Shown piece after piece: positions 52,213 through 62,125 of a stretch of DNA of 64,000 bases. Source of the DNA: Deltaproteobacteria bacterium (lineage in GTDB: Bacteria > Desulfobacterota > DSM-4660 > Desulfatiglandales > Desulfatiglandaceae); assembly GCA_019307945.1 (NCBI GenBank), contig JAFDIS010000008.1, positions 1 through 64,000 on the forward strand. The letters are read 5' to 3'. The notes beneath the pieces were generated by a model. That model searched no databases. It was not told the origin of the DNA and saw only the letters and a list, made by a program, of their open reading frames with translations. Positions within the stretch are counted from its first letter, which is position 1. Each line of letters begins with the position of its first letter. Position numbers and translations under genes: made by a program.

Positions 52213-54606
52213 TCAGGGCCGCTCCTTTTTTCGTTTCAGCGCGGCCAGGACCTTTTCCGGCGTGATGGGCAGATCCGTGATCCGCACCCCCACGGCATCG
52301 TAAACGGCATTGGCCACCGCCGGGGCCGTGGCCACCAGGCCCGGCTCTCCCACCCCTTTGGCCCCGAAAGGACCCTCCAGGTCATGGGTTTCGATGCATT
52401 CGATCTCGATGGGAAAATCCAGGTCCGGAGCCGAAAGGATCTTGTAGTCGAGGAAATTGGGATTGAGGTTTCGCCCTTCACGACTCTTGTACTCCTCGCA
52501 CAGGGCGTACCCCAGTCCCTGGACCACACCGCCGTAGATCTGGCCCTTGATGGTCTGCTGGTTGATCACGCGTCCCACGTCATGGGCCGCTACGAATTTC
52601 AGTATCCGCACCCGGCCCGTCTCCGTATCCACCTCCACCTCCGCGCCCTGGGTACCAAAGATATAGGTGGCGGACATGTTACCCCGGCAGGTCCTCGCAT
52701 CCAGCATCTGGTTGCAGGGATCGTAGAAGGCTTCGGTCACTATCATGGTCCCCTGCTCCTTGTAATGTGCGGCGCGCAGGATCTCCTCCAGCGGGACCCG
52801 GAGCATGGGGTTTTCCGGCTCTTCCTTGAGAAAAACCACGTTCTCACGAAGCTCGAACTCGGATGGATCGCATAGTCTCTCATAGTTGAAGTCTGGCAAT
52901 TCAAAGTCGGGGTCCCTCTTCCGCCGCCTCTTGAGATTGGCATGCACCCTGGGCATGAAGTGTTCCGAGGCGAGCTGAAAGATTTGCTCCCGTGCCTTGC
53001 GCGCGGCCATGATGGCGGCGTTTCCAGCCGTAAACGCGCCTCGACTCGCATGGGTCCCTACGTCCCAGGGACAGGTGGCCGTATCACCCGTGAGCACCGA
53101 GACGCGATCGGGTGTCACGCCCAGGGCCTCGGCCGCCGTAAGGCTCAGGGCCGAGATGAAGCCCTGGCCCATTTCAACCCCGCCCGCCAGGACGGAGACA
53201 CAGCCGAAGTCGTCCAACTTCATGATGACGCCGGTGCCGTCCGACCGATAGACCCTGCCGGATCCTCCAACATGAAACAGGCTGGCCATACCCACCCCGC
53301 GGGCCCCGCCCTTGCCGCGCTTCCTTTTCCAATCGAGCTTTTCCGCCACCGTGTCCAGACAGCGATCCAGACCGCAGGTGGTGATCTGAAGCCCCATGGG
53401 GGTTATCTCGTCCGGCACGTTCGCGTTCCTTTGCCTGAACTCGTATGGATCAATGCCCGCCGTCTCTGCAAGTTGGTCGATATTGCACTCAAGAGCCCAG
53501 GCCGCCTGGGGGTTCCCGTACCCTCGCATGGCCTGGCAGTACGTATTGTTGGTGTAAACGATCTTGGCTTCGTAAAATACGTTGGGCACCCGGTAGAGGG
53601 AGGAAATGGGCAGCATCATCACGCTGGGCGTGGTGGCGCCCCATGAGGTATAGGCCCCGTTGTCCAGGAGCATGCGGACCTCCCGGAAGGCGAGCCTGCC
53701 CGCCGCGTCACATCCCTGGATGATGTGGGTGCGGGTGGGCTGTCGTGGAGAAAGGGCCGTGAACTCCTCCTCGCGTGTCAGAACGATCTTGACGGGCCTT
53801 CCGCTCTTGTAGGCCAGCAGGATGGCGATGTATTCATAGCCGTGGGTGTCCAGGCCCGTCCCGAAAGAGCCCCCCAGCGTGGGCACTATCACACGCGTCC
53901 TCTTGCCCCTCAGCCCCATGGCGGCAAGAGCTTGATTGAAATCGTTCTGGGCCAGAAACGGGATCTGGGTCTTGGTGTGGATGATCAGATTGTTCTGCAG
54001 ATCGAACTCCGCAATACAGCCCGCCGTGCCCATGCAGGACTGCTGGATGAGGGGCGTCTCATACCGGCCTTCCGCAATGAAGGCCGCAGACCGCTTTGCC
54101 GACTCGAGGTCCCCGGCCTCGAACTTCCAGGGGACCGGAACCATGTTGTCAACCTTGGGCCTGCCCCTGGGATCCGTTTCGTGCACCAGGGGGGCCCCTT
54201 CGGCCATGGCTTCCTCGGGATCGAAAACGCCGGGGAGTTCTTCATATTCCACCCGGATGAGATCCACGGCCTCCTGGGCCACATCCGGATCCACGGCCGC
54301 CACGGCGGCCACCTCGTCGCGGTACTGGCGCACCTTGCCCTTCTTCAGAGCGAAGTTGTCCTTTATGAAACCGATCCGGATTTCCGGGGTATTGTAGCCG
54401 GTCACCACGGCCCGCACACCGGCCAGGCGCTCCGCTCTGGACGTGTCGATATGGATGATGCGTGCGTGGGCGTGGTCGCTGAACTTGATCTTACCGTAGA
54501 GCATACCAGGCCGAATCAGGTCATGGATGTATAGGGCCTTTCCGGCCGCCTTGTCCGGAGCGTCAGGCCTGGGCACGCTCCCGCCCACAAATCGTGTATC
54601 ATACAT
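52213..54606 (-). CDS. molybdenum hydroxylase, molybdopterin-binding subunit
   Basis: This 797-residue protein is the large subunit of a xanthine dehydrogenase/4-hydroxybenzoyl-CoA reductase-family enzyme. Two cofactor-binding domains are visible: GGSFGTGLDTHGYEY where most members have GGGFGGK, MRGYGNPQ, GGVEMGQGF, and the catalytic Glu near the end in GAKGVGEPGLVA. It hydroxylates or reduces a ring or CoA ester; which one is not clear. I start at ATG 54606 (MYDTRFVGGS); the frame runs open to 54744 across the iron-sulfur gene. It completes a set with the next two genes. Confidence 0.9.
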   Translation of the reverse strand: MYDTRFVGGSVPRPDAPDKAAGKALYIHDLIRPGMLYGKIKFSDHAHARIIHIDTSRAERLAGVRAVVTGYNTPEIRIGFIKDNFALKKGKVRQYRDEVAAVAAVDPDVAQEAVDLIRVEYEELPGVFDPEEAMAEGAPLVHETDPRGRPKVDNMVPVPWKFEAGDLESAKRSAAFIAEGRYETPLIQQSCMGTAGCIAEFDLQNNLIIHTKTQIPFLAQNDFNQALAAMGLRGKRTRVIVPTLGGSFGTGLDTHGYEYIAILLAYKSGRPVKIVLTREEEFTALSPRQPTRTHIIQGCDAAGRLAFREVRMLLDNGAYTSWGATTPSVMMLPISSLYRVPNVFYEAKIVYTNNTYCQAMRGYGNPQAAWALECNIDQLAETAGIDPYEFRQRNANVPDEITPMGLQITTCGLDRCLDTVAEKLDWKRKRGKGGARGVGMASLFHVGGSGRVYRSDGTGVIMKLDDFGCVSVLAGGVEMGQGFISALSLTAAEALGVTPDRVSVLTGDTATCPWDVGTHASRGAFTAGNAAIMAARKAREQIFQLASEHFMPRVHANLKRRRKRDPDFELPDFNYERLCDPSEFELRENVVFLKEEPENPMLRVPLEEILRAAHYKEQGTMIVTEAFYDPCNQMLDARTCRGNMSATYIFGTQGAEVEVDTETGRVRILKFVAAHDVGRVINQQTIKGQIYGGVVQGLGYALCEEYKSREGRNLNPNFLDYKILSAPDLDFPIEIECIETHDLEGPFGAKGVGEPGLVATAPAVANAVYDAVGVRITDLPITPEKVLAALKRKKERP

Positions 54607-54656
54607 GGGGCACTCCGCTAAGTTGCTGAATCTCTCCCGAGCCTCTTTCGGCTGGA

Positions 54657-55148
54657 TCAAGAATCCCTTTCGCCCTGCGCCGCCATCTTTTCGGCGGCCC
54701 TGCGGATCGACTCCACGATCTGCACATACCCTGTGCAGCGGCACAGATGACCGCCGATCCCGCGGCGGATCCGGGCCTCGTCGGGCAGGGGAATTTCATC
54801 CAGAAGCGCCTTGGCGGACATGACTATCCCGGGCGTGCAGAACCCGCACTGGATCCCGCCGTTTTCCACCATGGCCTCCTGTATGGGATGGAGCCGGTTT
54901 CCCTCCCCAAGGAGCCCTTCCACGGTGGTCACGCTCCTGCCCTCCACTTCCAGGATGGGGTAAAGGCACGAATTTACACTGAGCCCGTCCACCAGCACGG
55001 TACAGGCACCGCACTCCCCCTGGCCGCACCCTTCCTTCGCGCCCGTGAGCTGGAAGCCCTCCCGAAGCACTTCCAGGAGCATCTTGTGTGCCGCGACCTC
55101 GGCCGTGACCTCGTAACCGTTCAGGACGAATCGGATCGTCTTTTTCAT
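54657..55148 (-). CDS. molybdenum hydroxylase, [2Fe-2S] subunit
   Basis: The 163-residue electron-transfer subunit has both [2Fe-2S] sites of this family: the plant-type set in GCGQGECGACTVLVDG (about 41-56) with a later SCLYP cysteine, and the second set CGFCTPG and CRCTGY. It carries electrons between the molybdenum centre and the FAD subunit. It lies 50 bp from each neighbour in the same operon. The cysteines are complete. Confidence 0.95.
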   Translation of the reverse strand: MKKTIRFVLNGYEVTAEVAAHKMLLEVLREGFQLTGAKEGCGQGECGACTVLVDGLSVNSCLYPILEVEGRSVTTVEGLLGEGNRLHPIQEAMVENGGIQCGFCTPGIVMSAKALLDEIPLPDEARIRRGIGGHLCRCTGYVQIVESIRRAAEKMAAQGERDS

Positions 55149-55197
55149 GATTCAGCCTCTCCTCGTCTCAGCCCCCCGCCTTCACGCCGGCCTCCTT

Positions 55198-56052
55198 TCA
55201 GCGGACGTCCCGTACGGCCTGCTCAAGGGCCCGTCTGAGCAACACGCCCGAGACTTCCCTGCGGTATTCCTCGGTGGAGCGCACATCGGTGATGGGGTTG
55301 ACCTCGCCGCGGACCCCTCTTTCCACCTCCGCCAGGAGTTCGGGGTCGGGCCTCCTTCCCTCGACGAGACGCTCCACTCCCCTGAGTCTCAGGGGAGTGG
55401 GGGCCACGGCGCCCACGGCAAGCCTGCAGGTACGGCACACACCCCCTTCCATGATCACCAGTGCCGCCGCATTGATGACGGCGATATCCTGGCTCACCCG
55501 GCCCAGTTTCAGAAAAGCCGATCCGGTGCCGGGGACCCTTTCGGGAATCGCAATGCCCGTCAGGATCTCCTCTCTACGAAGGACGGTGCGGCCGGGCCCC
55601 TCAAAAAAATCCTCCACCGGAAGAGTCCTTTCCCCGCCGGGCCCGCCGATGGTCAGGGTCGCCCCCAGGACCATGAGGGGAGGAGCGCAGTCGGCCGACG
55701 GTGCGGCGTTACAGAGGTTTCCCCCCACGGTGGCAACGTTCCGGATCTGCGGATTGGCAAGGGACCCCACCGCCTGGGAAAGACACGGATAGGAGGCGGC
55801 GATCTCCTCGCTTTTCTCCAGGGCCCTCAGAGGCGTCATGCTCCCCAGCAGGAGCCCTCGATCCCGGCCCATTCGCGCCAGTTCCTCGATGCGGCGAAGT
55901 GAGATCAGGGCCGGGGGGGCAATGATCTTCTGCTTCATCCGCACCAGGATATCGGTGCCCCCGGCGATATACCCGGCCTCAGCGCCCAGGGTCTCCATGA
56001 GACCGTAGGCCTCTTCCAAGCGACCAGGTTGAAAATAGTCAAACCCCTTCAT
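55198..56052 (-). CDS. molybdenum hydroxylase, FAD-binding subunit
   Basis: The 284-residue subunit binds FAD through YIAGGTDILVRMK (about 28-40) and NVATVGGNLCNAAPSADC (about 105-122), the two motifs of the CoxM/HcrB family. The C-terminal CO-dehydrogenase-flavoprotein domain is complete. No extra [4Fe-4S] loop, which would mark 4-hydroxybenzoyl-CoA reductase, is visible. That favours an ordinary hydroxylase. Confidence 0.94.
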   Translation of the reverse strand: MKGFDYFQPGRLEEAYGLMETLGAEAGYIAGGTDILVRMKQKIIAPPALISLRRIEELARMGRDRGLLLGSMTPLRALEKSEEIAASYPCLSQAVGSLANPQIRNVATVGGNLCNAAPSADCAPPLMVLGATLTIGGPGGERTLPVEDFFEGPGRTVLRREEILTGIAIPERVPGTGSAFLKLGRVSQDIAVINAAALVIMEGGVCRTCRLAVGAVAPTPLRLRGVERLVEGRRPDPELLAEVERGVRGEVNPITDVRSTEEYRREVSGVLLRRALEQAVRDVR

Positions 56053-56100
56053 CGGCTACCTCTTGAGCCCTTCACAGGGCGGGGTTTTCCGAAACCCGTT

Positions 56101-57393
56101 TCACGGCTCCCTGTCGTCAAACACGCGCTTGCTCTTTCGCTCGGAGCGCGGCAGGCTTCCGTAATCCACCAATTCCACCTCGGGGCTCACCAGGATCTTG
56201 GTCTTGAACGCATTCATCACCTCTACGATCAGCTCCCGATCCCCGGCGGCATCCCCGGCCGGGTCCCGCTCCACCTTGACCCGCATGGTGTCGCGGCCGT
56301 CGGATCTTCTTTCCAGGTGCACCTGGTACTCGCTTCCCAGTCCGGGGATGCCGGACAACACATGGTCGATCTGTCCAGGATAGATGTTCACGGCCCTGAA
56401 GATGATCATGTCGTCGGAACGGCCCAGGATGCGGTCGTGACGCGGCAGCACGGAGCCGCAGGGACAATCCCCCGGCACCAGACGACTCAGATCCCTTGTG
56501 CGGTACCGGATCAGGGGAACCGCCTCCTTTCTGAGAGTTGTCACCACCATTTCTCCGGTCTCCCCTTCGGGCAGGGGATCGAGAGTTTCCGGATCGATGA
56601 TCTCCAGGATATAATAGTCGGCCCAGTAGTGAATGCCGGTATGGTACACGCAGTCGAGCCCCGTTCCCGGACCGTAGAGTTCGGTCATACCGGGGATATC
56701 GAACAGGTGTTCCAGGCCCAGCAGCTCCTGGATCCTGCGCCTCATGGCATCTCCCGATCGCTCGGACCCGAAAATCATCTTCTTGAGACGGATCTTGTCC
56801 CGCAGTCCCCGCCGGTTGACTTCCTCGGCCAGCAGGAGTCCCATGGAGGCGGTGCAGCAAATCACGGTACTCTGAAAGTCCACCAGGAATTCACATTGCA
56901 TGTCCAGGTTGCCGGGGCCTGCCGGAACGGCCATGGCGCCGTAGGCCTCACAGGCCATCTGGAAACTTATGCCGGCCGTCCATACGCCGTAGCCTACGGC
57001 GATCTGCACCCTGTCCTCCGGCGTCAACTGCGCCATTTCGTAACACCGGGCGAAAAAATGGGTCCAGTCGTCCACGTCCTTCCGGGTGTAGCAGAGCACC
57101 TTTCTCTTCCCGGTGGTGCCCGAGGAGGCATGGATCCGGGTCACCTTCTCGAAGGGCACGCAGAGGAGGGGAAAAGGGTAGCCCTCTCTGAGGTCGTCGG
57201 CCGTGGTGAACGGAAGCCGCGTGAGATCTTCCAGGGAACGGATGTCCTCCGGCCTCACACCGGCATCGTCCATCTTCTTGCGGTAGGCCTCCGATCCCCG
57301 GTAGGCATGGGCAACGGTCCACTGAAGGCCCCGCAATTGCAGTTCCCGCAGTCCCGGGACGTCGGTGACCTCCGGCATAAAGGTCTTGGGCAT
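56101..57393 (-). CDS. PaaK-like phenylacetate-CoA ligase family enzyme
   Basis: The 430-residue adenylate-forming enzyme is of the PaaK type. It has the P-loop IHASSGTTGKRK (about 91-102), GYGVWTAG, the A5-like PGMTELYGPG and the C-terminal RAVNIYPGQID segment. It would activate an aromatic or other organic acid to its CoA ester with ATP. The start at 57393 has GGAGGTGAAG directly upstream. Between the TRAP transporter and the molybdenum hydroxylase, it probably activates the imported acid. Phenylacetate itself is not implied. Confidence 0.9.
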   Translation of the reverse strand: MPKTFMPEVTDVPGLRELQLRGLQWTVAHAYRGSEAYRKKMDDAGVRPEDIRSLEDLTRLPFTTADDLREGYPFPLLCVPFEKVTRIHASSGTTGKRKVLCYTRKDVDDWTHFFARCYEMAQLTPEDRVQIAVGYGVWTAGISFQMACEAYGAMAVPAGPGNLDMQCEFLVDFQSTVICCTASMGLLLAEEVNRRGLRDKIRLKKMIFGSERSGDAMRRRIQELLGLEHLFDIPGMTELYGPGTGLDCVYHTGIHYWADYYILEIIDPETLDPLPEGETGEMVVTTLRKEAVPLIRYRTRDLSRLVPGDCPCGSVLPRHDRILGRSDDMIIFRAVNIYPGQIDHVLSGIPGLGSEYQVHLERRSDGRDTMRVKVERDPAGDAAGDRELIVEVMNAFKTKILVSPEVELVDYGSLPRSERKSKRVFDDREP

Positions 57394-57460
57394 CTTCACC
57401 TCCGTTTTCACAACAGTTTCGCCCGTCCCCCCCGTCGGGGGGGGAGACAAAATTCCGCCC

Positions 57461-58765
57461 CTATCCGGCCATTCCGGGTATTATCAATACGATTCCCGGG
57501 AATGCGATCAGGATCACGATGCACACCACACAGGCGAGTAGGAAAAAACTCACGCTCTTGAATATGGTGCTCAATTCGATCTCCGGAGCCAGGGCCTTGA
57601 CCACATAGATGTTTACGCCCACCGGCGGTGTGATGGCCCCCATGGTGGTGATCATGGTGAGGATGATGGCATACCAGACCGGGTCGAATCCGAGGGCCAT
57701 TCCCAGCGGAAAGAAGATGGGGATGGTCAGTACCAGGAATCCCAGGGAATCCACGAAACAGCCTCCCACCAGGTAGATCATCAAGACCATGGCAAGGATC
57801 ACATAAGGGGATACCGGGAGACCGGCTGCAAATTCCGCCACCATGAAAGGCAGCCTCGTCACCGCTAGAAACCGCCCGAAGATGATGGCCCCTGTCACCA
57901 GGAAAAAGACCATGGCCGAGATCTTGAGCGTGTCCCGCACCGAGTCCACCAGCCCCTTCCACCCCAGCCGTCCGAAGGGAACCGTGAAGCACAATGTGAA
58001 AAAGACGCCCACGGCCCCGGCCTCGGTGGGGGTGAACCAGCCCAGGTAGAGCCCGCCGATCACCAGCAGGAAAATGGCCACCGCCTCCAGCGTGCCCGCC
58101 AGGGCCTTGAACCTCTCCGTCCAGGTGCTCCGGGGACCCGCCGGTCCGTAATGGGGATGAACCCTGCACAGTATGACTATGGTCAGGACGAAAAGCAGGC
58201 CCAGCAGGATCGCCGGCAGGATCCCCCCGAGGAACAGTTTGATGATGGATTGCTTCGTCTGAAGCCCTATGATGATGAGCACCACGCTGGGAGGCATGAC
58301 CGTACCCAGCGTGCCCCCGGTGACCACGGTCCCGCTGCTCAGCATGGTGTGATAGCCGTACTTTTTCATCTGCGGCAGGGCCACGGTGCCCATGGTTGCC
58401 GCCGTGGCCGTGTTGGAACCACAGATGGCGGCGAAGAGTTCGTCCGCACCGATGGTGGCCACGGCCAGGCCACCCCGCCAGTGACCGAACCAGCGGTAGG
58501 CTGCATTGTAAAGCCTTTCCGCGATGCCTGAATTGAAGGCCAGGTAGCCCAGGAAGATGAACAGGGGCACCACCGTGAGCCCGTACTTGGAAAAGGTGGC
58601 CCAGACGTCGTTGCCGACCATGCTCACGGCCGCCTTGAAAGAGACCACGTACCAGAAACCGCAAAATCCCACCAGGCCCATGGCGAATCCCACGGGCATG
58701 CCCAGAAAAAACATGGCCAGCAGGAGCAGCAGGATTCCCAGGACACCCACCAGGGTCAGGCTCAC
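57461..58765 (-). CDS. TRAP transporter large membrane subunit (DctM)
   Basis: The 434-residue integral membrane protein has about twelve hydrophobic segments and DctM signatures (GMPVGFAMGLVGFCG at the start, AAICGSNTATAATMG, ITPPVGVNIYVV near the end). It is the ion-coupled channel of a tripartite organic-acid importer. The GTG start overlaps the dctQ stop (GTGA). The substrate is read only from context. Confidence 0.93.
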   Translation of the reverse strand: MSLTLVGVLGILLLLLAMFFLGMPVGFAMGLVGFCGFWYVVSFKAAVSMVGNDVWATFSKYGLTVVPLFIFLGYLAFNSGIAERLYNAAYRWFGHWRGGLAVATIGADELFAAICGSNTATAATMGTVALPQMKKYGYHTMLSSGTVVTGGTLGTVMPPSVVLIIIGLQTKQSIIKLFLGGILPAILLGLLFVLTIVILCRVHPHYGPAGPRSTWTERFKALAGTLEAVAIFLLVIGGLYLGWFTPTEAGAVGVFFTLCFTVPFGRLGWKGLVDSVRDTLKISAMVFFLVTGAIIFGRFLAVTRLPFMVAEFAAGLPVSPYVILAMVLMIYLVGGCFVDSLGFLVLTIPIFFPLGMALGFDPVWYAIILTMITTMGAITPPVGVNIYVVKALAPEIELSTIFKSVSFFLLACVVCIVILIAFPGIVLIIPGMAG

Positions 58766-59253
58766 GGCTCGCTATCCCCTTTTTCCAAAAACGATTTCAG
58801 CAGTTCCACGAGAAACACCAGGGAGAGGGCGGCACATCCCACGGACACGGCCCAGGTGAAAGGGTAATAGACGATCCTGAGGGTTTCGGTGACCTCACCC
58901 GTCTCGTGAAGATTCATGGCGTAAGCCCCTATGCGCCAGGCGGCCAGCGCAAAAAAGGCCATACAGAGGAGGGCGTTGACCCCCCTGAGGGCCCTCCGTG
59001 TGCCGGCTGAAAAACGCTGTACCACTATGTCCACGGCAATGTGGCCCTTCCGGATCTGTGTATATCCCAGGGCGAATGCAGTGGCAACGGCCCCGAAATA
59101 GCCCATCAGTTCGAAGGTCCCCCGGAGCGGGAGCCACACCAGTCGCATAAAGATATTGGCGCAGGTGAGCAAAATCATACCGGCCAGGAAGAATCCCGCA
59201 ATCCCCAGCAGGACGCGGTTCACCCACAGACTCATCTTCTCCAGGAATGCCAC
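58762..59253 (-). CDS. TRAP transporter small membrane subunit (DctQ)
   Basis: The 163-residue protein has four hydrophobic segments (NRVLLGIAGFFLAGMILL, GYFGAVATAFALGYTQI, LLCMAFFALAAW, FTWAVSVGCAALSLVFL), the DctQ layout. It links the large subunit and binding protein. I prefer GTG 59253 with GAGGAGAC upstream over the longer frame to 59313. It overlaps dctM by 4 bp. Confidence 0.9.
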   Translation of the reverse strand: MAFLEKMSLWVNRVLLGIAGFFLAGMILLTCANIFMRLVWLPLRGTFELMGYFGAVATAFALGYTQIRKGHIAVDIVVQRFSAGTRRALRGVNALLCMAFFALAAWRIGAYAMNLHETGEVTETLRIVYYPFTWAVSVGCAALSLVFLVELLKSFLEKGDSEP

Positions 59254-59322
59254 GGTCCGTCTCCTCGGCCCGCAAAACGGGAGCGGGGCCCAACCTCCCC
59301 GCTCCCGCCCCACGAGGACCCG

Positions 59323-60348
59323 TTACAGGCCGGAATACATCTTGCCGAATGCCAGGATATCCTCCACGATGGCTTTGGAGGGATACCCCTTGGCGCCTGT
59401 CTCCTTGACCCATTTTTCCGTGATGGGCTTCAGGCGTGCGTCCCATTCGGCCTTTTGCGCCGCGGACAGCTCGATGAATTCCACGCCCTGCACCTTCTTG
59501 GACCACGCCACGGATTCGGCCGCGTGATTGTCCATGTAGGTACCGGTCCATGCCGATTGCTGGGTGCCCAGCATCTCCAGGACCTTTTGCACATCGGGGG
59601 GCAGGGAATTCCACTTCTCCATGTTCATGACCACGGCAAAAGGGTAGACGGCCGTGTTGGTGAGAGTGGCGTACTTGCACAGTTCGGCGAACTTGAAATC
59701 CTTCATCACCTCGAGGGAGGAAAACAGGCCCTTCACCACACCCTTCTGAAGGGCCTCCGGAGTGGCCGGCATGGGCATGCCCACGGGGTTGGCCCCCCAG
59801 AACTTGAGAATCTGCGCGGCGCCGCCCGAGGCGCGAAGGTCAACCCCCCTGATGTCTCCCAGGCTGCGGATGGGAATCCTGGACATGATGTTGGAAGGCG
59901 CCGTCGTGAACATGGTGAGGACCTTGACCTTGGAGAAGGCCTTGGGACGGTACTTCTTGTAAAGATCCCACAACATCAGGCTTCCCACCCTGGAGTTGGG
60001 AATCCCCAAGGGGAGGCTCGTGGCGTTGGTGATAACGAAACGGCCCGGCTGATAGGCCATGCAGAGACACCCGATGTCAGCCTGCCCGGCGATAACGCCG
60101 TCCATCATGTTCTTGGCGCCCAGAAGGGTTCCGCCCGGATAGGTATCAACCACCACCTTGCCCCCGGTCCGCCGTTCCACTTCCCTTTTCCAGCGCTCCA
60201 TCTGGATGCAGGGAAAAGTAGGCGCGGGCGGAAAGTTGGCGTAGCTCAGCTTGATGGGGCCCGCCGCCGCAGGACCCAGGCCCGGGCCCGTGAAGAGCAG
60301 GGCCGCCAGGAAAAACGCCCCGAAAATGACAACCAGCTTCTGTCTCAT
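59323..60348 (-). CDS. TRAP transporter solute-binding protein (DctP)
   Basis: The 341-residue periplasmic binding protein begins with a Sec signal peptide (MRQKLVVIFGAFFLAALL, cleavage near AAAGP). The DctP fold shows TYPGGTLLGAKNMMDGVIAGQADIG (substrate-side segment) and ADITSMP-like loops. It delivers an organic acid to DctQM. AGGAGG precedes the ATG. In this operon it probably binds the acid later activated by the PaaK-like ligase. Confidence 0.93.
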   Translation of the reverse strand: MRQKLVVIFGAFFLAALLFTGPGLGPAAAGPIKLSYANFPPAPTFPCIQMERWKREVERRTGGKVVVDTYPGGTLLGAKNMMDGVIAGQADIGCLCMAYQPGRFVITNATSLPLGIPNSRVGSLMLWDLYKKYRPKAFSKVKVLTMFTTAPSNIMSRIPIRSLGDIRGVDLRASGGAAQILKFWGANPVGMPMPATPEALQKGVVKGLFSSLEVMKDFKFAELCKYATLTNTAVYPFAVVMNMEKWNSLPPDVQKVLEMLGTQQSAWTGTYMDNHAAESVAWSKKVQGVEFIELSAAQKAEWDARLKPITEKWVKETGAKGYPSKAIVEDILAFGKMYSGL

Positions 60349-60463
60349 GGTTCGACCTCCTTATTTGGTTGAGCAGATCAATGGTCCGTTCCCCGTTCCC
60401 CCTGTCTCTTGATTTCACCCCCTTCCGGTGATGGTGTCCCTGTCCCGGTCTCTGTGTAGTGAT

Positions 60464-62125
60464 TCAAAAAATCCCGGGTTCCACGTACTCGCCGAATACT
60501 TCCCGGAAGACACCCGCCATCTCGCCCAGCGTGGCATACTCCTTACTGCATGTGACCAGGTAAGGCATTACGTTTAGGCCTTCCCGCGCGGCATTTTCCA
60601 GGGCCTTCAGGGACCGGCCCACGGCCCGGCCGTCCCTGTTCTTTTTCAACTCACGAAGCCGCTCGACCTGGAGACTCGCCCAGGCCTCGTTATACTCGTG
60701 CAGTTCCACCTCCATGTCAACGCCCTCTGTATAGCGATTCACGCCCACCTTGGTGACCTGTCCTTCCTGGAGCCGCTTCTCATACTCGTAGGCCTGCCGG
60801 GCCACTTCCCGCTGGACGTATCCGGAGGCCACGGCCTCCACCATGCCCCCCACCTTCTCCACCTTTTCCATCTCCTCCAGGATCTTTTCTTCCATCTGTT
60901 TCGTGATGGTCTCGATGAAGTAGGATCCCGCCAGGGGATCCACCGTGTCCCGGAGGCCGATCTCGTCCATCAGAATCTGGAAGGTGCGCAGGGAGAGGAG
61001 GGCCGCGCGCTCCGTTGGAATGGTATAGGCCTCGTCAAATGAGCACAGGGCCGTGGTCTGGGCGCCCGAAAGGGCCGCGGCCAGGGCGTAATAGGCCCCC
61101 CGCACAATGTTGTTTTCAGGCTGCTGCTTCGTCATGCCGGAGCCTCCTCCGCCGAAGATCCCTCGGAGGAACAGGGCCTTCTTGTCCTTCACACCGTACC
61201 TTTCCCTCAACAGCCGGGCCCACAGCTTGCGCGCCGCCCGAAACTTGGCCACGGTTTCCCAGAGGTTTCCGAACACGTTCAGGTTGAAGGAAAAGCGTCC
61301 CACGAAGTCCTCTGCCCGGTAGCCCCTGGCAACCACGTTGTCGATGTATGCAAAGGCGATTAAAAAAGCGTAGGAGATCTCCTGGGCGGGCGTACAGCCA
61401 GACTCCCGGATGTGGTACCCGCACACGGAGACGGGGTTGCACCGGGGCAGTTCCTTCATGGCGTATTCGATCACGTCCCCGATCAACCTCACGGCCGGCT
61501 CCACCGGGTAGACCCAGGCCCCCCTCCCCACGATCTCCTTCAGGATATCGTTCTGGGGTGTTGCGGATATGCGCTTGCGGTCATAGCCGAAATTCTCCGC
61601 CATGGCCTGATACATGGCCAGCATGACCGAAGCCACCGCATTGATGGTGAGTCCCGTGCCTATGCGGTCCAACCGTATGTCCTTGAAAGCCACTTCCAGA
61701 TCCTTGAGGGAATCCACGGCCATGCCCACACGGCCCACTTCTCCCTCGGCCATGGGATCGTCGGAATCATAACCCATCTGGGTGGGCAGATCGAAGGCCA
61801 CGTTGAGACCCGTCTGGCCGTGGGAGATCATGAGCTTGAAGCGCTCGTTGGTTTGCTCGGGGGTCCCGAACCCGGTATACTGCCTCGTGGTCCAGTTCCT
61901 GCTCCGGTATCCCAGGGGGTGGAGACTCCGGGTGAAGGGAAATTCCCCGGGGTCCCCCAGATCCTTTTCATAGTCGAATCCCACGGCCTCCAGGTCCTCC
62001 GGGGTGTAGACCGGCTTGACCTTAATGCCCGACTGGAGGATCACCTCCTGGATGGCGTCTTTTTCGTCCTTTACGTACGTGGCTACGCCCATTTTCTTTG
62101 CCCTCTCTTCCCGCAGGGGATTCAT
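60464..62125 (-). CDS. methylmalonyl-CoA mutase-type large subunit
   Basis: The 553-residue TIM-barrel subunit belongs to B12-dependent acyl-CoA mutases with the B12 domain on a separate chain. Residues diagnostic for methylmalonyl-CoA are kept: Tyr83 (RQYTGF), Arg201 (EIVGRGAWVYP) and His238 (GYHIRESG). The spacings of 118 and 37 equal those of Tyr89, Arg207 and His244 in the Propionibacterium enzyme. Isobutyryl-CoA mutase would have Phe and Gln instead. So it probably interconverts methylmalonyl- and succinyl-CoA or a close dicarboxylic analogue. Its ATG overlaps the B12-subunit stop. Confidence 0.9.
   Translation of the reverse strand: MNPLREERAKKMGVATYVKDEKDAIQEVILQSGIKVKPVYTPEDLEAVGFDYEKDLGDPGEFPFTRSLHPLGYRSRNWTTRQYTGFGTPEQTNERFKLMISHGQTGLNVAFDLPTQMGYDSDDPMAEGEVGRVGMAVDSLKDLEVAFKDIRLDRIGTGLTINAVASVMLAMYQAMAENFGYDRKRISATPQNDILKEIVGRGAWVYPVEPAVRLIGDVIEYAMKELPRCNPVSVCGYHIRESGCTPAQEISYAFLIAFAYIDNVVARGYRAEDFVGRFSFNLNVFGNLWETVAKFRAARKLWARLLRERYGVKDKKALFLRGIFGGGGSGMTKQQPENNIVRGAYYALAAALSGAQTTALCSFDEAYTIPTERAALLSLRTFQILMDEIGLRDTVDPLAGSYFIETITKQMEEKILEEMEKVEKVGGMVEAVASGYVQREVARQAYEYEKRLQEGQVTKVGVNRYTEGVDMEVELHEYNEAWASLQVERLRELKKNRDGRAVGRSLKALENAAREGLNVMPYLVTCSKEYATLGEMAGVFREVFGEYVEPGIF

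Noticed and set aside
56029-57561. 510-residue plus-strand open frame
   Set aside because: Antisense to the PaaK-like ligase gene; no start signal and no recognisable domain.
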